From the NCBI RefSeq assembly GCF_040958095.1, contig NC_091219.1, positions 26,564,523-26,628,522 of the forward strand: a DNA stretch of 64,000 nt. Reading direction: 5' to 3'. The notes below the pieces were generated by a model. The model was not told where the DNA came from, did not search any database, and saw only the letters and a program-made list of their open reading frames with translations. Shown one piece after another: positions 51,850 through 63,245 of this stretch (positions are counted from its first letter, which is position 1; every line of letters begins with the position of its first letter). A program made the position numbers and the translations under genes. Origin of the DNA: Procambarus clarkii (lineage: Eukaryota; Arthropoda; Malacostraca; Decapoda; Cambaridae).

Positions 51850-52590
51850 GGAAGCAAGAGCATTAAGTAGGCAAGAGAGAGAGGTGAGGAGATGGCAAGT
51901 ATGTACATGAATAAAACATGTACATACTTATACATAACGTGTGTAAATAGTGTAATAAACACAATAACAGTATTTTGGGAGGAGGAATGTTGGCGAGTAA
52001 TGTGTTGGAGGAGGGAGGGAGGACTGGCAGGGTGTGGCAGCTCACTCATGTTTTTTGGGCTCACCATACCAACATAGTGGATCGTTATGGTGAATACATA
52101 CGTAGATGGGTATATACAATGTGTGTATATAGTGTAATAACAGCAAAAACACTGTTTGATTGTAGAATATGTCGCATATATGAGGCCCATAATTTTGAGC
52201 ATAGCGATGTTCTATACTTTGAATTATATAAATTCCACAAATTACACACTTTTAAATAATATTACAGCAAAAAAAAAGAAGAAATTAATGAGAAACTTCA
52301 AAATAATTGCGCAGCATTTTATTCGCAGCAACTGCCGTCGCACGGGGTGGCGGGACCGACAGACCCCCATCGCTCCAATGCTCAGCGCCCATAATTTGCT
52401 CAACTTCCCAGCTCCATCGCAGCTAAAGTAAGTCACATGCAATATTTTTTGTTTAGTTTCCCCGTGATCAGACTCTGCATTTTAACAATATAAGAAGAGA
52501 AAAAAAAATTTTGGAAAGAATTTATTTCTTGTGCACCAGGGTGTTATTTGGAGACAGAGCAGTTCAGTGGTTGACTACTAAATTTTTTTT
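51850..52590. other. Unassigned stretch
   Basis: Mixed sequence with an A-rich run near 52266. ORFs of 60-170 codons on both strands have no recognisable domain or splice-site support. Confidence 0.35.
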
Positions 52591-52597
52591 TCTCCCA

Positions 52598-52670
52598 CAC
52601 ACGCACCCCCCTAGGAAGCAGCCTGTAACAGCTAACTCCCAGATACCTATTTACTGTTAGGTAACAGGGG
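52598..52670 (-). repeat. SINE-B fragment
   Basis: CCCCTAGGAAGCAGCCTGTA, CTCCCAGATACCTATTTACT and GTTAGGTAACAGGGG match the SINE-B body; it is cut exactly where the I-type LINE copy begins. Confidence 0.65.
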
Positions 52671-54149
52671 TCATCCCCTTTTGTACAAAGAATCTGCTAA
52701 AGCTTTTAGGGCTAATCTTTGACACTCGTTTGTCTTTGTCGCCCCATATTTTTTACGTCCGAGTTGAATGCTCTAAGGCCCTTAACTAACTTTAGGTCAT
52801 GTCCCATACTTCTTGGGGAGCTAATCGACACTGCTGCTCCTCTTTACATTCCTCTCTCGTTCTGTCTAAACTCGATTATGGCCCTGTTTACTCGTCTGCT
52901 TCTCCTTCTACCCTTCACCATCTGGACACACTGCATCATACTGGGTTACGGCTCAGCTCTGGTACCTTTCCTTTGACACCTACCCTAAGCCTGTATGTTG
53001 AAACTGGCGTCCTGTTTCTACAGGATCGCCATGATCGCTACTGTCTTCTCCACCTTGCACGGTCCTTACAGCACCCTCACTCTTGCTTATGTCATGCTTT
53101 GACCTTTACCCATCCTGTGGTTCCTGTTCCCCTTCACCACCTATCTCTTTCTGTACGGTTGTCTCTCTTACAAAATGCTCTTTCAGTTTGTGTTACCAAT
53201 ATTTCCCCTCGTGTCATTCCGTCTTTGCCCCTATGGAGGGGTCCCCGTTCCTAAATTCTGTAAGCCTTCACCCACATGACTAAAACTTTTACCCCTCCTA
53301 CAGTTCTAAATCACCTTTTCCTTGAACACTTTTCTTCACACTTCCACTCTATTTCCGTCTTCACCAATGGGTCTTAAGTCTGCAGACGGTGTAGGCTACT
53401 CTGTTGTTTTTCCTGACTGCACCTTTGTGTCTCCTGCCTCCGGAGACTAGCATCTTCATGGCAGAACTTTATGCTATTCTCTATGCTCTTCATCAAGTCT
53501 TTTCTCGCTGTCAATCCTCCTCTGTGTTTGTAGTTGACACTTGCAGTGCCCTCATGGCTCTAGAATCCTTTAATCCAGTCCATCCTTTGGTAGTTGAAAT
53601 TCAACATTGGCTGTTTCTTATCTCCAGTAGATTTAAGACAGTGGAATTTCGCTGGATTCCCACCCATATTGGTGCGTTCTTAAATGAGCGTGCGGACACT
53701 GCCGCTAAGGAAGCTATCCGTACCTGTCCCATCTCCCGTAAAGGTATTCCTTATTATGACTTTTACCCAGTTATTCATTTCCCCATTCTTGCCCGTTGTC
53801 AGGGTTGTTGGTCTTCTGTTACTGGTAACAAATTGCGTGCTCTTAAGAGTAGTGTGTTCCCGTGGCCTTCCTCCTACCACCGTAACCGGTGGTGGGAAAC
53901 GGCTCTGGCGAGGTTGTATATTGGTCATACACGTTTAACTCACGGGCACTTAATGGAGCGCTGCCCTGCTTCTTATTGTCCAAACCGTTGTCTCTACATG
54001 TCGTGACTTCCAGGACTTACGTGTCTTGCTTCCCGACCATCCCTCACTGTCAATTGTCCCTCGATAAAATTCTTGGTAAATTCAATACCTTTGATATTGT
54101 TCGCCGTATGCGTTTTTGTTCTTGTATTGGCGACGTTAGTGATATTTAG
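52671..54149 (+). pseudogene. I-type LINE, RT C-terminal part plus RNase H, decayed copy
   Basis: Aligns along its length with the copy at 57369-58854. Fragments: AKAFRANL/LIFDTRLS near 52700, SLVLSKLDYGPVYSSASPST near 52860, then RNase H. The RNase H has IFMAELYAILYAL (Glu, 53455), VVDTCSALMALESF (Asp) and FRWIPTHIGAFLNERADTAA (His/Asp). A TAA (53375-53377) lies just after the first RNase H Asp region, and several frame breaks occur before it. The segment coding the CxxC...H...C end is deleted near 53990. The element stop is TAG at 54147-54149. RNase H after RT is characteristic of the I group of LINEs. Confidence 0.8.
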
Positions 54150-54247
54150 CGCACTATGATTATCCCACACATTTGATGGTTTGATAATTACTGTACTGTA
54201 CAGTACTTTGGTTTGGAATGTATCAAATAAAGTTGTTTCATGTATTC

Positions 54248-54368
54248 AAATGTGTGAGAAAATCCACTGGGGCTGTGAGATGAAGCGAACCTGTAACAAA
54301 GGCATTGCCAGTTGCATACTCTACCACCACTGATGGTAAAAGTCTTGCAACTGGATATCTTGTGTGAC
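54248..54368 (-). repeat. SINE-C copy (tRNA-like head)
   Basis: Minus strand: AGTTGCAAGACTTTTACCAT, GGTGGTAGAGTATGCAACTG (A-box-like TGGTAGAGTATGC), TTACAGGTTCGCTTCATCTC (B-box-like GGTTCGCTTC), GCCCCAGTGGATTTTCTCAC. The family is defined with the inverted copy at 55405-55525. Confidence 0.6.
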
Positions 54369-54369
54369 G

Positions 54370-55400
54370 GGTTATGGTATCACAGCTATACTGAACCAAG
54401 ATGGTATGGCTCTCCCTCACATAAATGAAAGAAATGCTGCTATTGGCCTTGCAGTGTGTAAGTTGCAGGTGGAAACAAATGAAAATTATCAAATAAATAA
54501 TTAAACAATTTACTGAAATAGTAATGAACAAAAATAACACATGACAATACTTGACTATCATGTAATGCAAAGGTGAACAAGTTAGTATGACCTTAAATGC
54601 AAAAAATAAACTGTAAGCAATGAATAAAAGTATGAAGATATACTGGTGTTCTGAAGATAGCTACCATACCACCATGGCATCAGTCACATAACGTTGGCTG
54701 GAAGTGGACGACGGGTTAGAGACACCAAGGTGATCCTAGAGCACTAAGGGAGAGATTGCCTCTCCAGGGAGGCAGCGCTCTTTATATAGTCCGGCGGTGA
54801 TGACTCATCCAGTGTCAACACGAGGTGGACATCTGGTCAACTAGGAAACTGCTCGTTGTGGCTGGCGGTGCCTTTGTGTTGAGCTGTACCACTGTCAGTT
54901 GAAGGCGGCTAACTGCTTGTTTGTAGGGACAAACTGCCAGTTAGCAGTGGCGCCCGGCTTGCCTCGGAGTCGTACCAGGCCGTGCCAGGCCCTGGGGGGT
55001 ATGGAGAGGTGGCAGGACTGATGACTCTTCTGGGCTGGTGTAGATGTATACTTCCAGTGCAGAGGCATTGAAGGTGAAGGGAAAAGGCAGTTCCACTGCT
55101 ATGCAGGGGATTCACGTGACACTTGTGAAGCCACAGAAAGTCTGGAGGCCCTACTGAAGCCAGTCCAAGTATTAAATAAAACCCCTGAAGTACGCCGGTG
55201 AAGGGTAAAGTGAAGGGTGAAGCAAGACCGTATGCCCCAACTTCAGGCACACACAGAAAATCACGTTTTGGTCCCGCCTCTCAACTGTGTATTTGAAGTT
55301 GGGGCGTATGGTGTTGAACTGCTTCAGCCTTCACCTGAGTGCTTGTAGGTCTTACGTAAGACGTTGACTCAAGGAGTGGCCTCAAAACTTGCTGTGATTT
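54370..55400. other. Unassigned stretch with a small LINE-tail scrap
   Basis: No gene supported. TTTTGGTCCCGCCTCTCAAC at about 55266 is a short piece of the LINE tail. Confidence 0.35.
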
Positions 55401-55404
55401 ATGG

Positions 55405-55525
55405 GGAAATCCGGTTGTAAGACTTTTACAAAGTCAGTAATATACTGTGGTAGAGTATGCAGCTGCCAGTGCCTTGGGCAAGGGTTTACGTCGCCTCACA
55501 GCTCCAGTGGATTTTCTGCTTGGTG
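55405..55525 (+). repeat. SINE-C copy, inverted relative to 54248-54368
   Basis: CCGGTTGTAAGACTTTTACA, GTGGTAGAGTATGCAGCTGC, GGGTTTACGTCGCCTCACAG, CTCCAGTGGATTTTCTGC. Same order of blocks as the other copy; the B box is more decayed. Confidence 0.6.
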
Positions 55526-55844
55526 TATATCAGGTTGTGATTTTGTGTGTGTACCGTATTGTTATGATCGCCGTCTGATAAGTCCTTTCTGGCCTCAAGA
55601 GTCATTTTTACCCACCTAGAAAGATTGCAGATGGCCAAAGCATATATTTAAGTTAAGAAGGGACAAGTCTTAAACAGAATTTTGCATAATATTTGACTGT
55701 ACAGGGGTAAATTGAGGTAGATTGAAAAACAAAATGGTGAACCGGGCAGCCGGTACTCACAATTAGGCGAGTACACTCGGGAACTTTTAAAGTGCAACCA
55801 AACATGCTTTAGGCTCTCACAACAAGAGGTGAGTGGTGGTGGCT

Positions 55845-55965
55845 CAGGTGCTCAGCCAATCAGAGCACCTAAGGAGGGAGGGCAGGAGTGAGAGGGGGGT
55901 GGTATGTGGAAGTTTGGTGACAGTTGTGTGTAGTTTGTTCATCTTCATTGTAAGTTTCATGGCTT
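55845..55965 (+). promoter_or_regulatory. Candidate promoter: CCAAT box and 5' splice donor
   Basis: CAGCCAATCAGAG (about 55853) is an NF-Y-type CCAAT box in a G-rich patch. About 90 bases later CATCTTCATTGTAAGTTTC offers a donor. No TATA box and no downstream exon were confirmed. Confidence 0.22.
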
Positions 55966-55969
55966 GGTG

Positions 55970-57350
55970 TGCATTTCCCTAGTAAATTTAATTAGGGAAA
56001 AATTCAGGTGTTTGATTTTTTAAATCAACTTTTTAAATGTTGAGTTGTTAAAGCCTCAAAGTGCACGGAGTTGGTTTGGGAGTATGGCATCCTCATGCTG
56101 TTGCGTGCTCGCGTGAGGTAGCAAAGGTGATGTAAAGTTGTGGGGTGTACATGCTTGGGACGTCCTCTCTCGGGATGGCTGGTGTTAGACCTGCGTGTTT
56201 GTCGGTTGTTGAAAAGCCGTCATCCTTTGCTGTTGTAGTATTGATTTTACATTGTTCATCTTGTAATTAATACTGTAGTGCGATATCTAGGGCTACCATT
56301 TGTAGGTTTAAAATGTCTAATACAAACAGTTGTCCAATGAGTTTTAATAGGAAATATCATCCACCAAGCACCATTGTACAATTATATTAATTGATAGTAT
56401 ATGGATTGTGCAGAAGTGCTTAGAATGATCTTTAACACTTGGCTATATTGGTCATGTCAAATACCTGCACGGTGAATGCTCAAAGACCCTTTCTTTATTC
56501 AGTGTTGTCACATACCTCATGGGGGTATGGATAGGCAAACACTCATTCGGTTAAACTTGCCTTGTAGTACTTTCAGAGCTGAGTAATTTGGAATCTGGTT
56601 AGCACTTTGCAAATAAATTGACCTTTAAAGTGAATTCCTATTTAGGTTTAAAACATTATACCGAATGAGAAAGTCGGATTATATAGCCGAACACCAGAAA
56701 TGTTGTTATTCAATTTGGTTGCCTAAAGCACATTCAAGGACTACACATTACATGGCATTCCAGGATTCCTCTATACCTTGCCTTATGCTGTAAACATTGC
56801 CACAACCCTGTGTTTTATTGATTTAAATGGCCACAGGGAGGCATACAACACTGCAGATTATGATGTCATTAGTTATCCACTGTGCTGACAAGTGGGCTGA
56901 CTGATGTTCGTTGACACCTGTATCGTGCTTCAATTTAATCGCCAGGAGATCACCCTCTCATTAGACTCGTCTGTAGGAAGTACAGTATAGTATCTCAAAT
57001 TACCTTGGATCATAAATAGCATAAGACTTGGGGGTAGGAGAGGGTTGCAGTGTTTGTCATGGCTCTCAGTTGTTCCTGGTATTAGGCAATTTAGTTCTGG
57101 AATCATTTTTGTTGGCCAATGTTAAACTTTTTCGAAAGTAGATGTTTTTCTGAAAGGGATGGGGGGGGAGAACCTCTATGCTTGGATACAGTTATCTAAG
57201 TGAATACTTAGATTTATACAGTAGAATAACTACCTTCTTTTCCTTAGTCAAAAAGGTTGCTTGTTTATTTCTAGGGACTTGTATTTTCTTTTATTTTTAA
57301 CTGCAGCAACTTTCAGTGATTGATAGATTCTTAGTGAAAGGACCTTTACT
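55970..57350. other. Unassigned AT-leaning stretch
   Basis: No repeat family of the window and no exon with two matching splice sites recognised. It could be intron. Confidence 0.35.
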
Positions 57351-57368
57351 TCATTGTTGTTGCTTTAT

Positions 57369-58854
57369 GGTCATCTCATTGTGTACAGGGATTCCGCGAA
57401 GCTTTTGGGGTTAGTCTTTGACACTCGTTTGTCTTGGTCAGCCCATATCTCTTGCCTCCGAGTTGAATGCTCTAAGGCCCTTAACCTCCTTAAGGTTTTG
57501 TCCCATACTTCTTGGGGAGTGGATAGTAGCACGCTCCTCTATTTGCACTCCTCTCTCGTCCTGTCTAAACTCGATTATGGTTGCCCTGCATACTCTTCTG
57601 CTTCTCCTTCTACTCTTCGCCGTCTTGATGCTTTGCACCATACTGGGTTGCGTCTCGGCTCTGGTGCCTTTCGTTCGACTCCCGCCCTTAGTTTGTATGT
57701 TGACACTGGCTTTCTCTCTCTTCAGGACTGCCGTGATCGCTACTGTCTTCGCTATCTTGCGCGGTCCTTCCAACATCCTTCCTCTCTCCTCTGTCGAGCA
57801 TTGACTTTTCCTCCTCCTGTGGTTCCTGTTCCTCTTCCTCTTCATTGTCTCCCACTTTCTGTCCAGTTATCTCGCTTACAGGATTCTCTTTCTGTTCATA
57901 TTTCTAATGTTTCTCCTCGTATTGTTCCTTCATTACCTCCGTGGAGAGTCCCCCTTCCCAAGTTTTGTACGTCCTTGACTTGTATTACTAAAGCCTTTAC
58001 CCCTCCTGCAATTCTGAAAAGCCTCTTCCTTGAGCACTTTTCTTCGCACTCCCACTCTATTTCCATCTTCCCTGATGGGTCTAAGTCTGCGGATGGTGTG
58101 GGCTACTCTGTTGTTTTTCCTGACCGTACTTACATGTGTCGCCTCCCTTCGGAGGCTAGCGTCTTTACGGCAGAACTTTATGCTATTCTCTATGCTCTTT
58201 GTCTCTTGCTTTCTCATTCTCATTCCTCCTTTGTGGTTGTAGTTGATTCTCGTAGTGCCCTCATGGCTCTAGGGTCCTTTAATCCTGTCCATCCGGTGGT
58301 CATTGAGATTCAACATTGGCTTTTTCTTATTTCTAGTAAATTTAAATCAGTAGAGTTTTGCTGGGTTCCCAGCCATATTGGTGTTTCAATGAGTGTGCGG
58401 ATGCTGCCGCTAAGGAAGCTATCCGTTCTTGTCCCATCTCCCGTAAAGGTAATCCTTATTCCGACTTTTATCCTGTTATTCATTCTTCCCCGTTGGCCCT
58501 CTGTGGTTGGTAACAAGCTGCGTACTCTCAAACTTAGTGTGTCCCCGTGGCCTTCCTCCTACCACAGTAACCGGCGGTGGGAGACTGCTTTGGCACGGCT
58601 GTGGGTTGGTCATACCCGCTTAATCCACGGTCACTTAATGGAGCGCCGCCCTGCTCCTTATTGTCCAAATTGCGTTGTCCCTCTTACAGTTGTGCATATC
58701 CTTGTTGAATGTCCAGGACGAGCGTGTGTCTTGCTTTCCGACCGTCCCTCGCAGTCACTTGTCCCTCGATAGAATTCTAGGTGAATCGGATACTTTTGAT
58801 ATCGTTCGCCTTATGCGTTTTTGTTCTCGTATTGGCATTCTTGGTGATATTTAG
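57369..58854 (+). pseudogene. I-type LINE, RT C-terminal part plus RNase H, best copy
   Basis: Starts inside the RT thumb region (LLLYGHLIVYRDSAKLLGLV), continues LSWSAHISCLRVECSKALNL, SLVLSKLDYGCPAYSSASPS and RRLDALHHTGLRLGSGAFR. The RNase H domain has FPDGSKSADGVGYSV (Asp), VFTAELYAILYAL (Glu), VVVVDSRSALMAL (Asp) and FCWVPSHIG (His), so the D-E-D core is intact. A one-base loss at about 58385 shifts the frame, and a deletion of about 18 bases near 58490 brings it back. After that RRPAPYCPNCVVPLTVVHIL and VECPGR form the CxxC...H...C end. Later text runs in another frame to the TAG at 58852-58854. The 5' half (endonuclease and most of RT) is missing. Confidence 0.82.
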
Positions 58855-58859
58855 CGCCC

Positions 58860-60005
58860 TCTGATTATTTCGCACTTTGATGGTGCTACATGGCCTTCCC
58901 GGTTTGGTGCCTTCTTTTGGTAATTACCTTACCTTCATTGTTTCATTTTAATGTGGTAGTTGTGATATGGATTGTTCTGGCTCACGTGCAAGGTCTTGTA
59001 TTTTTTTGTTTTATATTAAGAAATTGCCAGTCTTGTTACTATTTGTAGAGTTAGAGATCTGCATTAAGGCCTCAATATTATATTCTTATAAAAAAAATAA
59101 ACATGTTATCAGCAATTTTTGTGGTTGGTAATATTTAGATTAATGTCAGTGATGTATATGACAAGGGTTAAGACCCCTTGTGGTATGACAGCATTTTTCC
59201 CAGTCATTTCTTTAACAAATGAAAGGGTCCTTTCTACCATGTACCTGTTTGTTGCTTCTTGGTCTTTCATTTGGTACTTTGGCTATTAAAACAATGGCCT
59301 TTGGTAATGTTGCAAATACCATTTCTAAAAAAAGAGCTGGTTCATTAGGCAGGGTTTGTTTTTAGCAAACAGTTTTACAAAAAAAATTCCATTCCTTCAG
59401 GACCTTGCAGATGTTAGGTCAAACTAATTGACAGTAGTCTGTTTTGCCCTTTTAAACAATGATGGTTTTAATCTAGGTAAAATATTTCAGAATATCTGAA
59501 GTTTGGCAGACAAATCATTTAAGAGCTTTGATTAAATTTAAGTTACCAGAGACTTTGTGAAAACCATGTTGTATAGATGCTTCAGTGTCACTTTTCTAAT
59601 GTTTTGTAAATTTAACAATGATTAATTTAACTAAATTAATCATAATTTGTACAAAGCTTAGGTGTTTCATGGCTTTAAATTTACTTTCAAATATGAAAAC
59701 TAAAATATTGACCAAAGTGTCTTCCACTTTAATATTTCAGACTAATTTGCAATTTGTTAGTTTATGTAAATTGAATAGGTAGTCCACTTTTACATCTTTT
59801 CAATGCACCTATGTAACAAGTTACAAATAGGTGTAAATTTTACAAAGTATTTATTTTCAAAGTAAAAAAATTTCAGATGTTTAAACATTGCATCAATAGT
59901 AGTAAACAATAATTTCCAGCATAATTTCAGGATAAGGTATATAAAGTAGTTTCATTAAAATTGTTTTATTTAATAAGTTTTACATATAGTATTTATAATA
60001 CATCT
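58860..60005. other. LINE 3' UTR (to about 58960), then AT-rich unassigned DNA
   Basis: The first 100 bases match the 3' UTR of the 41243-41512 copy (GCGCCCTCTGATTATT, TTCCCGGTTTGGTGCCTTCT). The rest is AT-rich with no exon recognised. Confidence 0.45.
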
Positions 60006-60009
60006 AATA

Positions 60010-60090
60010 TTTATTAGTTTCAGGTTGTGAGACAGATGCTCCTAGATGAACAGAAGATCCAAAAGGCCAAGACAACTCCAGAGACAATCA
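60010..60090 (-). other. Candidate terminal exon E with polyadenylation signal
   Basis: On the minus strand a strong acceptor (TTTATTTTTCTTTTACAG) ends at 60091. The exon starts GTGATTGTCTCTGG, and AATAAA lies at 60015-60010. Two reading frames close within it, at TAG 60044-60042 and TGA 60022-60020. Joined to exon C in phase 1 it would add GDCLWSCLGLLDLLFI before the TAG. The plus-strand frame across it (VVRQMLLDEQK) is probably a shadow. Confidence 0.4.
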
Positions 60091-60231
60091 CCTGTAAAAG
60101 AAAAATAAACATTAAGCAGGGACACTACTTTTATTATCACCAATGCCTAATAACAAGCCCAAAAAATCCTAACATCCTATCTTTTAAGATAGGCTCAGCA
60201 AGGCCTATCCCTTACTCTGGTTTTATTGCAG

Positions 60232-60380
60232 AGCTTGTTCCCTGAATGGGTGCATTACATCCACCACTTTAGTGCCATCAACACATTGTACATATGCTTT
60301 ACCAAAAGCACTGTACAATGCATGCCAGGCACTAAAGTTTCAGATGCATCCACCCATTCAGCAAACAAGCCCTGTGAGAA
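60232..60380. repeat. Imperfect inverted repeat, arms about 70 bp
   Basis: The plus strand CTGAATGGGTGCATTACATC and ACTTTAGTGCC mirror the minus-strand CTGAATGGGTGGATGCATCT and ACTTTAGTGCC, with the centre near 60305. Its 38-codon minus ORF (GLFAEWVDASETLVPGMH at the start) may be a by-product of the palindrome. Confidence 0.55.
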
Positions 60381-60398
60381 TTAACAATGTAACCATTG

Positions 60399-60547
60399 TT
60401 AAGGGTCCCTAAACCTATGCAAATCTAGTCCATCTATTAGATGGGTAGTAGAGCAAAGCTCTGAAAAAGCCAAGCCAGGGAAGCCTGCAGGACTGCCTGG
60501 TCCCCTTTTATGACATGGGGTAGGATCAGTACAAACTGCATCATCCC
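60399..60547 (-). other. Candidate exon D (optional) of a minus-strand transcript
   Basis: Acceptor TACTGTTACAACCCACAG ends at 60548. Entering in phase 1, as exon C would require, the frame stays open for 49 codons (GDDAVCTDPTPCHKRG, then SPAGFPGLAFSELCS) to a TAA at 60401-60399. No good donor is seen, so it could be an alternative last exon. Confidence 0.3.
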
Positions 60548-60652
60548 CTGTGGGTTGTAACAGTAGGACATGGTTACACACCTATAAATGGACTAGATAA
60601 GAGAAGTAAGATTAGGTCATTGATATAGCTAAAACATCAAATTCAAACTCAC

Positions 60653-60728
60653 CCACATTTGTAGATTTCCTTTCACAGAGTAAAGGAGCCTCACTCCAAG
60701 CCAGTCCATGCATCATAATCACTTTCAC
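60653..60728 (-). other. Candidate exon C of a minus-strand transcript
   Basis: 76 bases between acceptor GTTGAAATATTTCAG and donor GTGAGT (60652-60647). In phase 0 it reads VKVIMMHGLAWSEAPL then LCERKSTNVG without a stop. It contains two in-frame ATGs, so translation could start here. Confidence 0.45.
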
Positions 60729-61037
60729 CTGAAATATTTCAACAAATTAATTTCAGATTTAAAGCCAATCTTGCTTTACTTTTCAAATTAGCATTCAGTA
60801 CTTTACAAATTCAGATGGAAAAAATTTCTTTAAGGAATTTACTTTTCCTACATATTCTAGTAGCAGTAGTAAAGATCTAATTTAGCAATATAAATATATA
60901 TATGTCATTTGAGAAACTATCCACAACTGCACTTCAATGGCAATTTACATTTATCTTTAGCCAATGCTATAGTTTAAGTTATTACTATTTTTTACTTTTA
61001 TGCAAATCTATTCAGATTAACCTTTACTACAACTCAC

Positions 61038-61102
61038 CTGATTCTGTTTAAGCAATTTACTCTTGGAAAGTCCAGAAGTCCCTGTCAGTTGGAAACCACA
61101 TT
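61038..61102 (-). other. Candidate exon B of a minus-strand transcript
   Basis: 65 bases between acceptor TATATAGTTTTCCAG and a perfect donor CAG/GTGAGT (61037-61032). Its open frame (CGFQLTGTSGLSKSK then LLKQNQ) joins exon C in phase 0. It needs one leading base, which does not match the long open frame of exon A, so the upstream part may be untranslated. Confidence 0.42.
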
Positions 61103-61514
61103 CTGGAAAACTATATAAACTTAAAACCAAGCTAAAGTAAACATTTAATATTTTTTTATACTTTCAAGGGAAAAATACCATCACTTAGAACAAAACTTTT
61201 CCTGCCATTAACTTTGACTCATGATTACCCTTAACAGTGTTATACATTTATAGATTAAAGCTTATTTAACATTTAATGTTAACTAAACAAGATTTATATT
61301 TCATTAAAATTATTAATAAAACACCCTCAACTACGCTGTTTAAGATCTAATGCCCCACATTACAATTTTCACAATTTCAACACATTCCTGAAAGGACTAA
61401 ACTTGCAGATATGGTACCCACTAGCCTAAGCCTAGACTTCCATACCCTAATATTTAATAGGTTTTTAGCAATTAACTTCTACTCTCTAATTCCAATGTAC
61501 ACAACACTACTTAC

Positions 61515-61763
61515 TGTAGATCTGCAAGTAATTTCCTGCAGCCCTTTGTTGCCAGGACCTTCCACTATTCTGATGTTAGCTGGAACATTTGTGCCAGCTG
61601 CTGGTTTGAAAGGGAGGCATACCATGTGCCAATTCAGGAAGCTTTCCACGTTCCTCACTGCATGTCAGCTCAGGACCTCACTACCATGTTGGGAGGCAGT
61701 TGAAGACTAACCAATCAACATCCCAGGCTGGAGAGCAGTGCCAGCTCTGGGAGAATTTACCAC
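61515..61763 (-). other. Candidate exon A of a minus-strand transcript
   Basis: Acceptor AGTATTAAATTTTTTGCAG ends at 61764 and donor ACA/GTAAGT follows 61515. Two shorter open frames are present (GKFSQSWHCSPAWDVD..., then NVESFLNWHMVCLPF to VEGPGNKGLQEITCRST), but neither spans the exon. A 5' UTR or non-coding exon is more likely than coding. Confidence 0.35.
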
Positions 61764-61794
61764 CTGCAAAAAATTTAATACTCTTAACAATCTA

Positions 61795-62835
61795 CACCAT
61801 CTATCTCATCTTTACCTAGCCCCCAAACCTTACATTTTTCAGCATTAAACTGCATCTGGTAGTCTTAACCATTTCAAAACTATATAGGGCATCGGTATTT
61901 TTTATTTGCCAATTCTGCAACTATTGCAGTCTAAACCATAATCTCCCGAATAACCGAGGTCCAAGGAGAGCTTTTAGGCACTACTTACACCACTTCTCCC
62001 AACTTAACCCCATTTATACTAATTTCCTTTGGTATAGCCATGACCTAATCAACTTCAGTCAGCATTCCCAATGATCCGAGCCCCTATCAATTTTGCGCCA
62101 CTATCAAAATCTCTGCTGAAGTCAAGGTACACAAAATCACAAACCTTATCACTATTTCCTCAACTATGCAACCTAATCCATGAACATTTAGTAATAAAAC
62201 TATGCGACTCTTGTATCTAGTCATGAGTATCAAAAAGAGAAAAGAATTGGCACTTGCAATGGTAGATTCTAGTAACTTTCCTCACAATAGACTAAGCTAA
62301 TTGGTCACTAACTTAAGCGTTAAAGTTAACTCAAAATTTTACTTTAAAACTTGCTATATTAGGAACTTTCCACGACCGGCCTTTACCCGACATAATTAAA
62401 TAGGGTAAAAACGGTATATTAAATGCAGTAAAACTACGGTAAATTCAATATGATAAACTTGCATTCTTTAAGCATGGGCTGCATAGTAAGTGAACTAAAC
62501 TAAATGTTAAGCACCCTGGCAAACCACTTCGTTCTATTCAATTTATTTATTTCATCACTTTGTCCGGCTACAATTTTTAGATTAGATTAAAGGAACACCC
62601 TCCCTGGTAACGGCTGAACTAGTTAACCAAATACAAATATTTAGGTAAAATACTTTCATAAAACCCGTCTACTTCCCCCACCAGTAGACTTGTTCAGCTA
62701 AAGGCATAATGTAATGTTCCACTTTAGTAAATAAAGACTTAAAAAAACACTACCCCATCTGTGTAGTTACCGGTTACCTGACATTCTACGCTTAAAATAA
62801 CCCATCTATTCCCCATAATTGTTCGATATAACTTA
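61795..62835 (-). pseudogene. Ancient, heavily decayed CR1-type LINE ORF2
   Basis: Runs parallel to 16780-17840 of the intact CR1-type LINE: TTTTCAGCATTAAACTGCAT, TTTGGTATAGCCATGACCTA, TGAAGTCAAGGTACACAAAA, AGACTAAGCTAATTGGTCA, CCTCCCTGGTAACGGCTGAA and AGTAGACTTGTTCAGCTAAA all match in order. Many indels and stops; no frame survives. It covers about the middle of the RT. Confidence 0.82.
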
Positions 62836-63065
62836 CCTCTCACCCGCTGGTCGAGTACACAGCAGTATATATCCTCCTCCATCACTCACCGCGTGGATAC
62901 TATTTCACTCTGGCCGCAAATTGCCTCAAATCACCTACGTTGTCCATAAACATATATAGAAGAGCAACTGACCGTAACAACCGTATAGCGATCATCACAT
63001 AACGTGGGAACATTAGTAGTACTGCTGTCAAAACATAGATGGCGCCAGGACAAACGGTAATTCCT

Positions 63066-63245
63066 ATGGACTCGCCTAGTTATGCGTAGGGAATTGAGCT
63101 TCAGCTGTTTGGTCCCGCCCCTCAGCTGTATTCACCTAGTTGTACTCACCTAATTTGTGCTTGCAGGGGTTGAGCTTTGGTTCTTTGGTCCCGACTCTCA
63201 ACCGTCAATCAACAGGTGTACAGGTTCCTGAGCCTATTGGGCACG
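63066..63245 (-). repeat. LINE 3'-tail fragments, two in tandem
   Basis: A first partial tail (CGCCTAGTTATGCGTAGGGA, TTTGGTCCCGCCCCTCAGCT) is followed by a second (AATTTGTGCTTGCAGGGGTT, TCAACCGTCAATCAACAGGT, CTGAGCCTATTGGGC). Same orientation. Confidence 0.65.

Noticed and set aside
51687..52202. 171-codon minus ORF
   Set aside because: Only its last 25 or so codons are meaningful (Tigger HTH end); the rest has no recognisable content.
54909..55250. 113-codon minus ORF
   Set aside because: No domain, no splice sites and no repeat similarity; its length is compatible with chance in GC-balanced DNA.
60024..60245. Plus-strand exon reading VVRQMLLDEQK after a TTTCAG acceptor
   Set aside because: The minus strand of the same bases has a much stronger acceptor and an AATAAA signal, so the plus frame is more likely a shadow.
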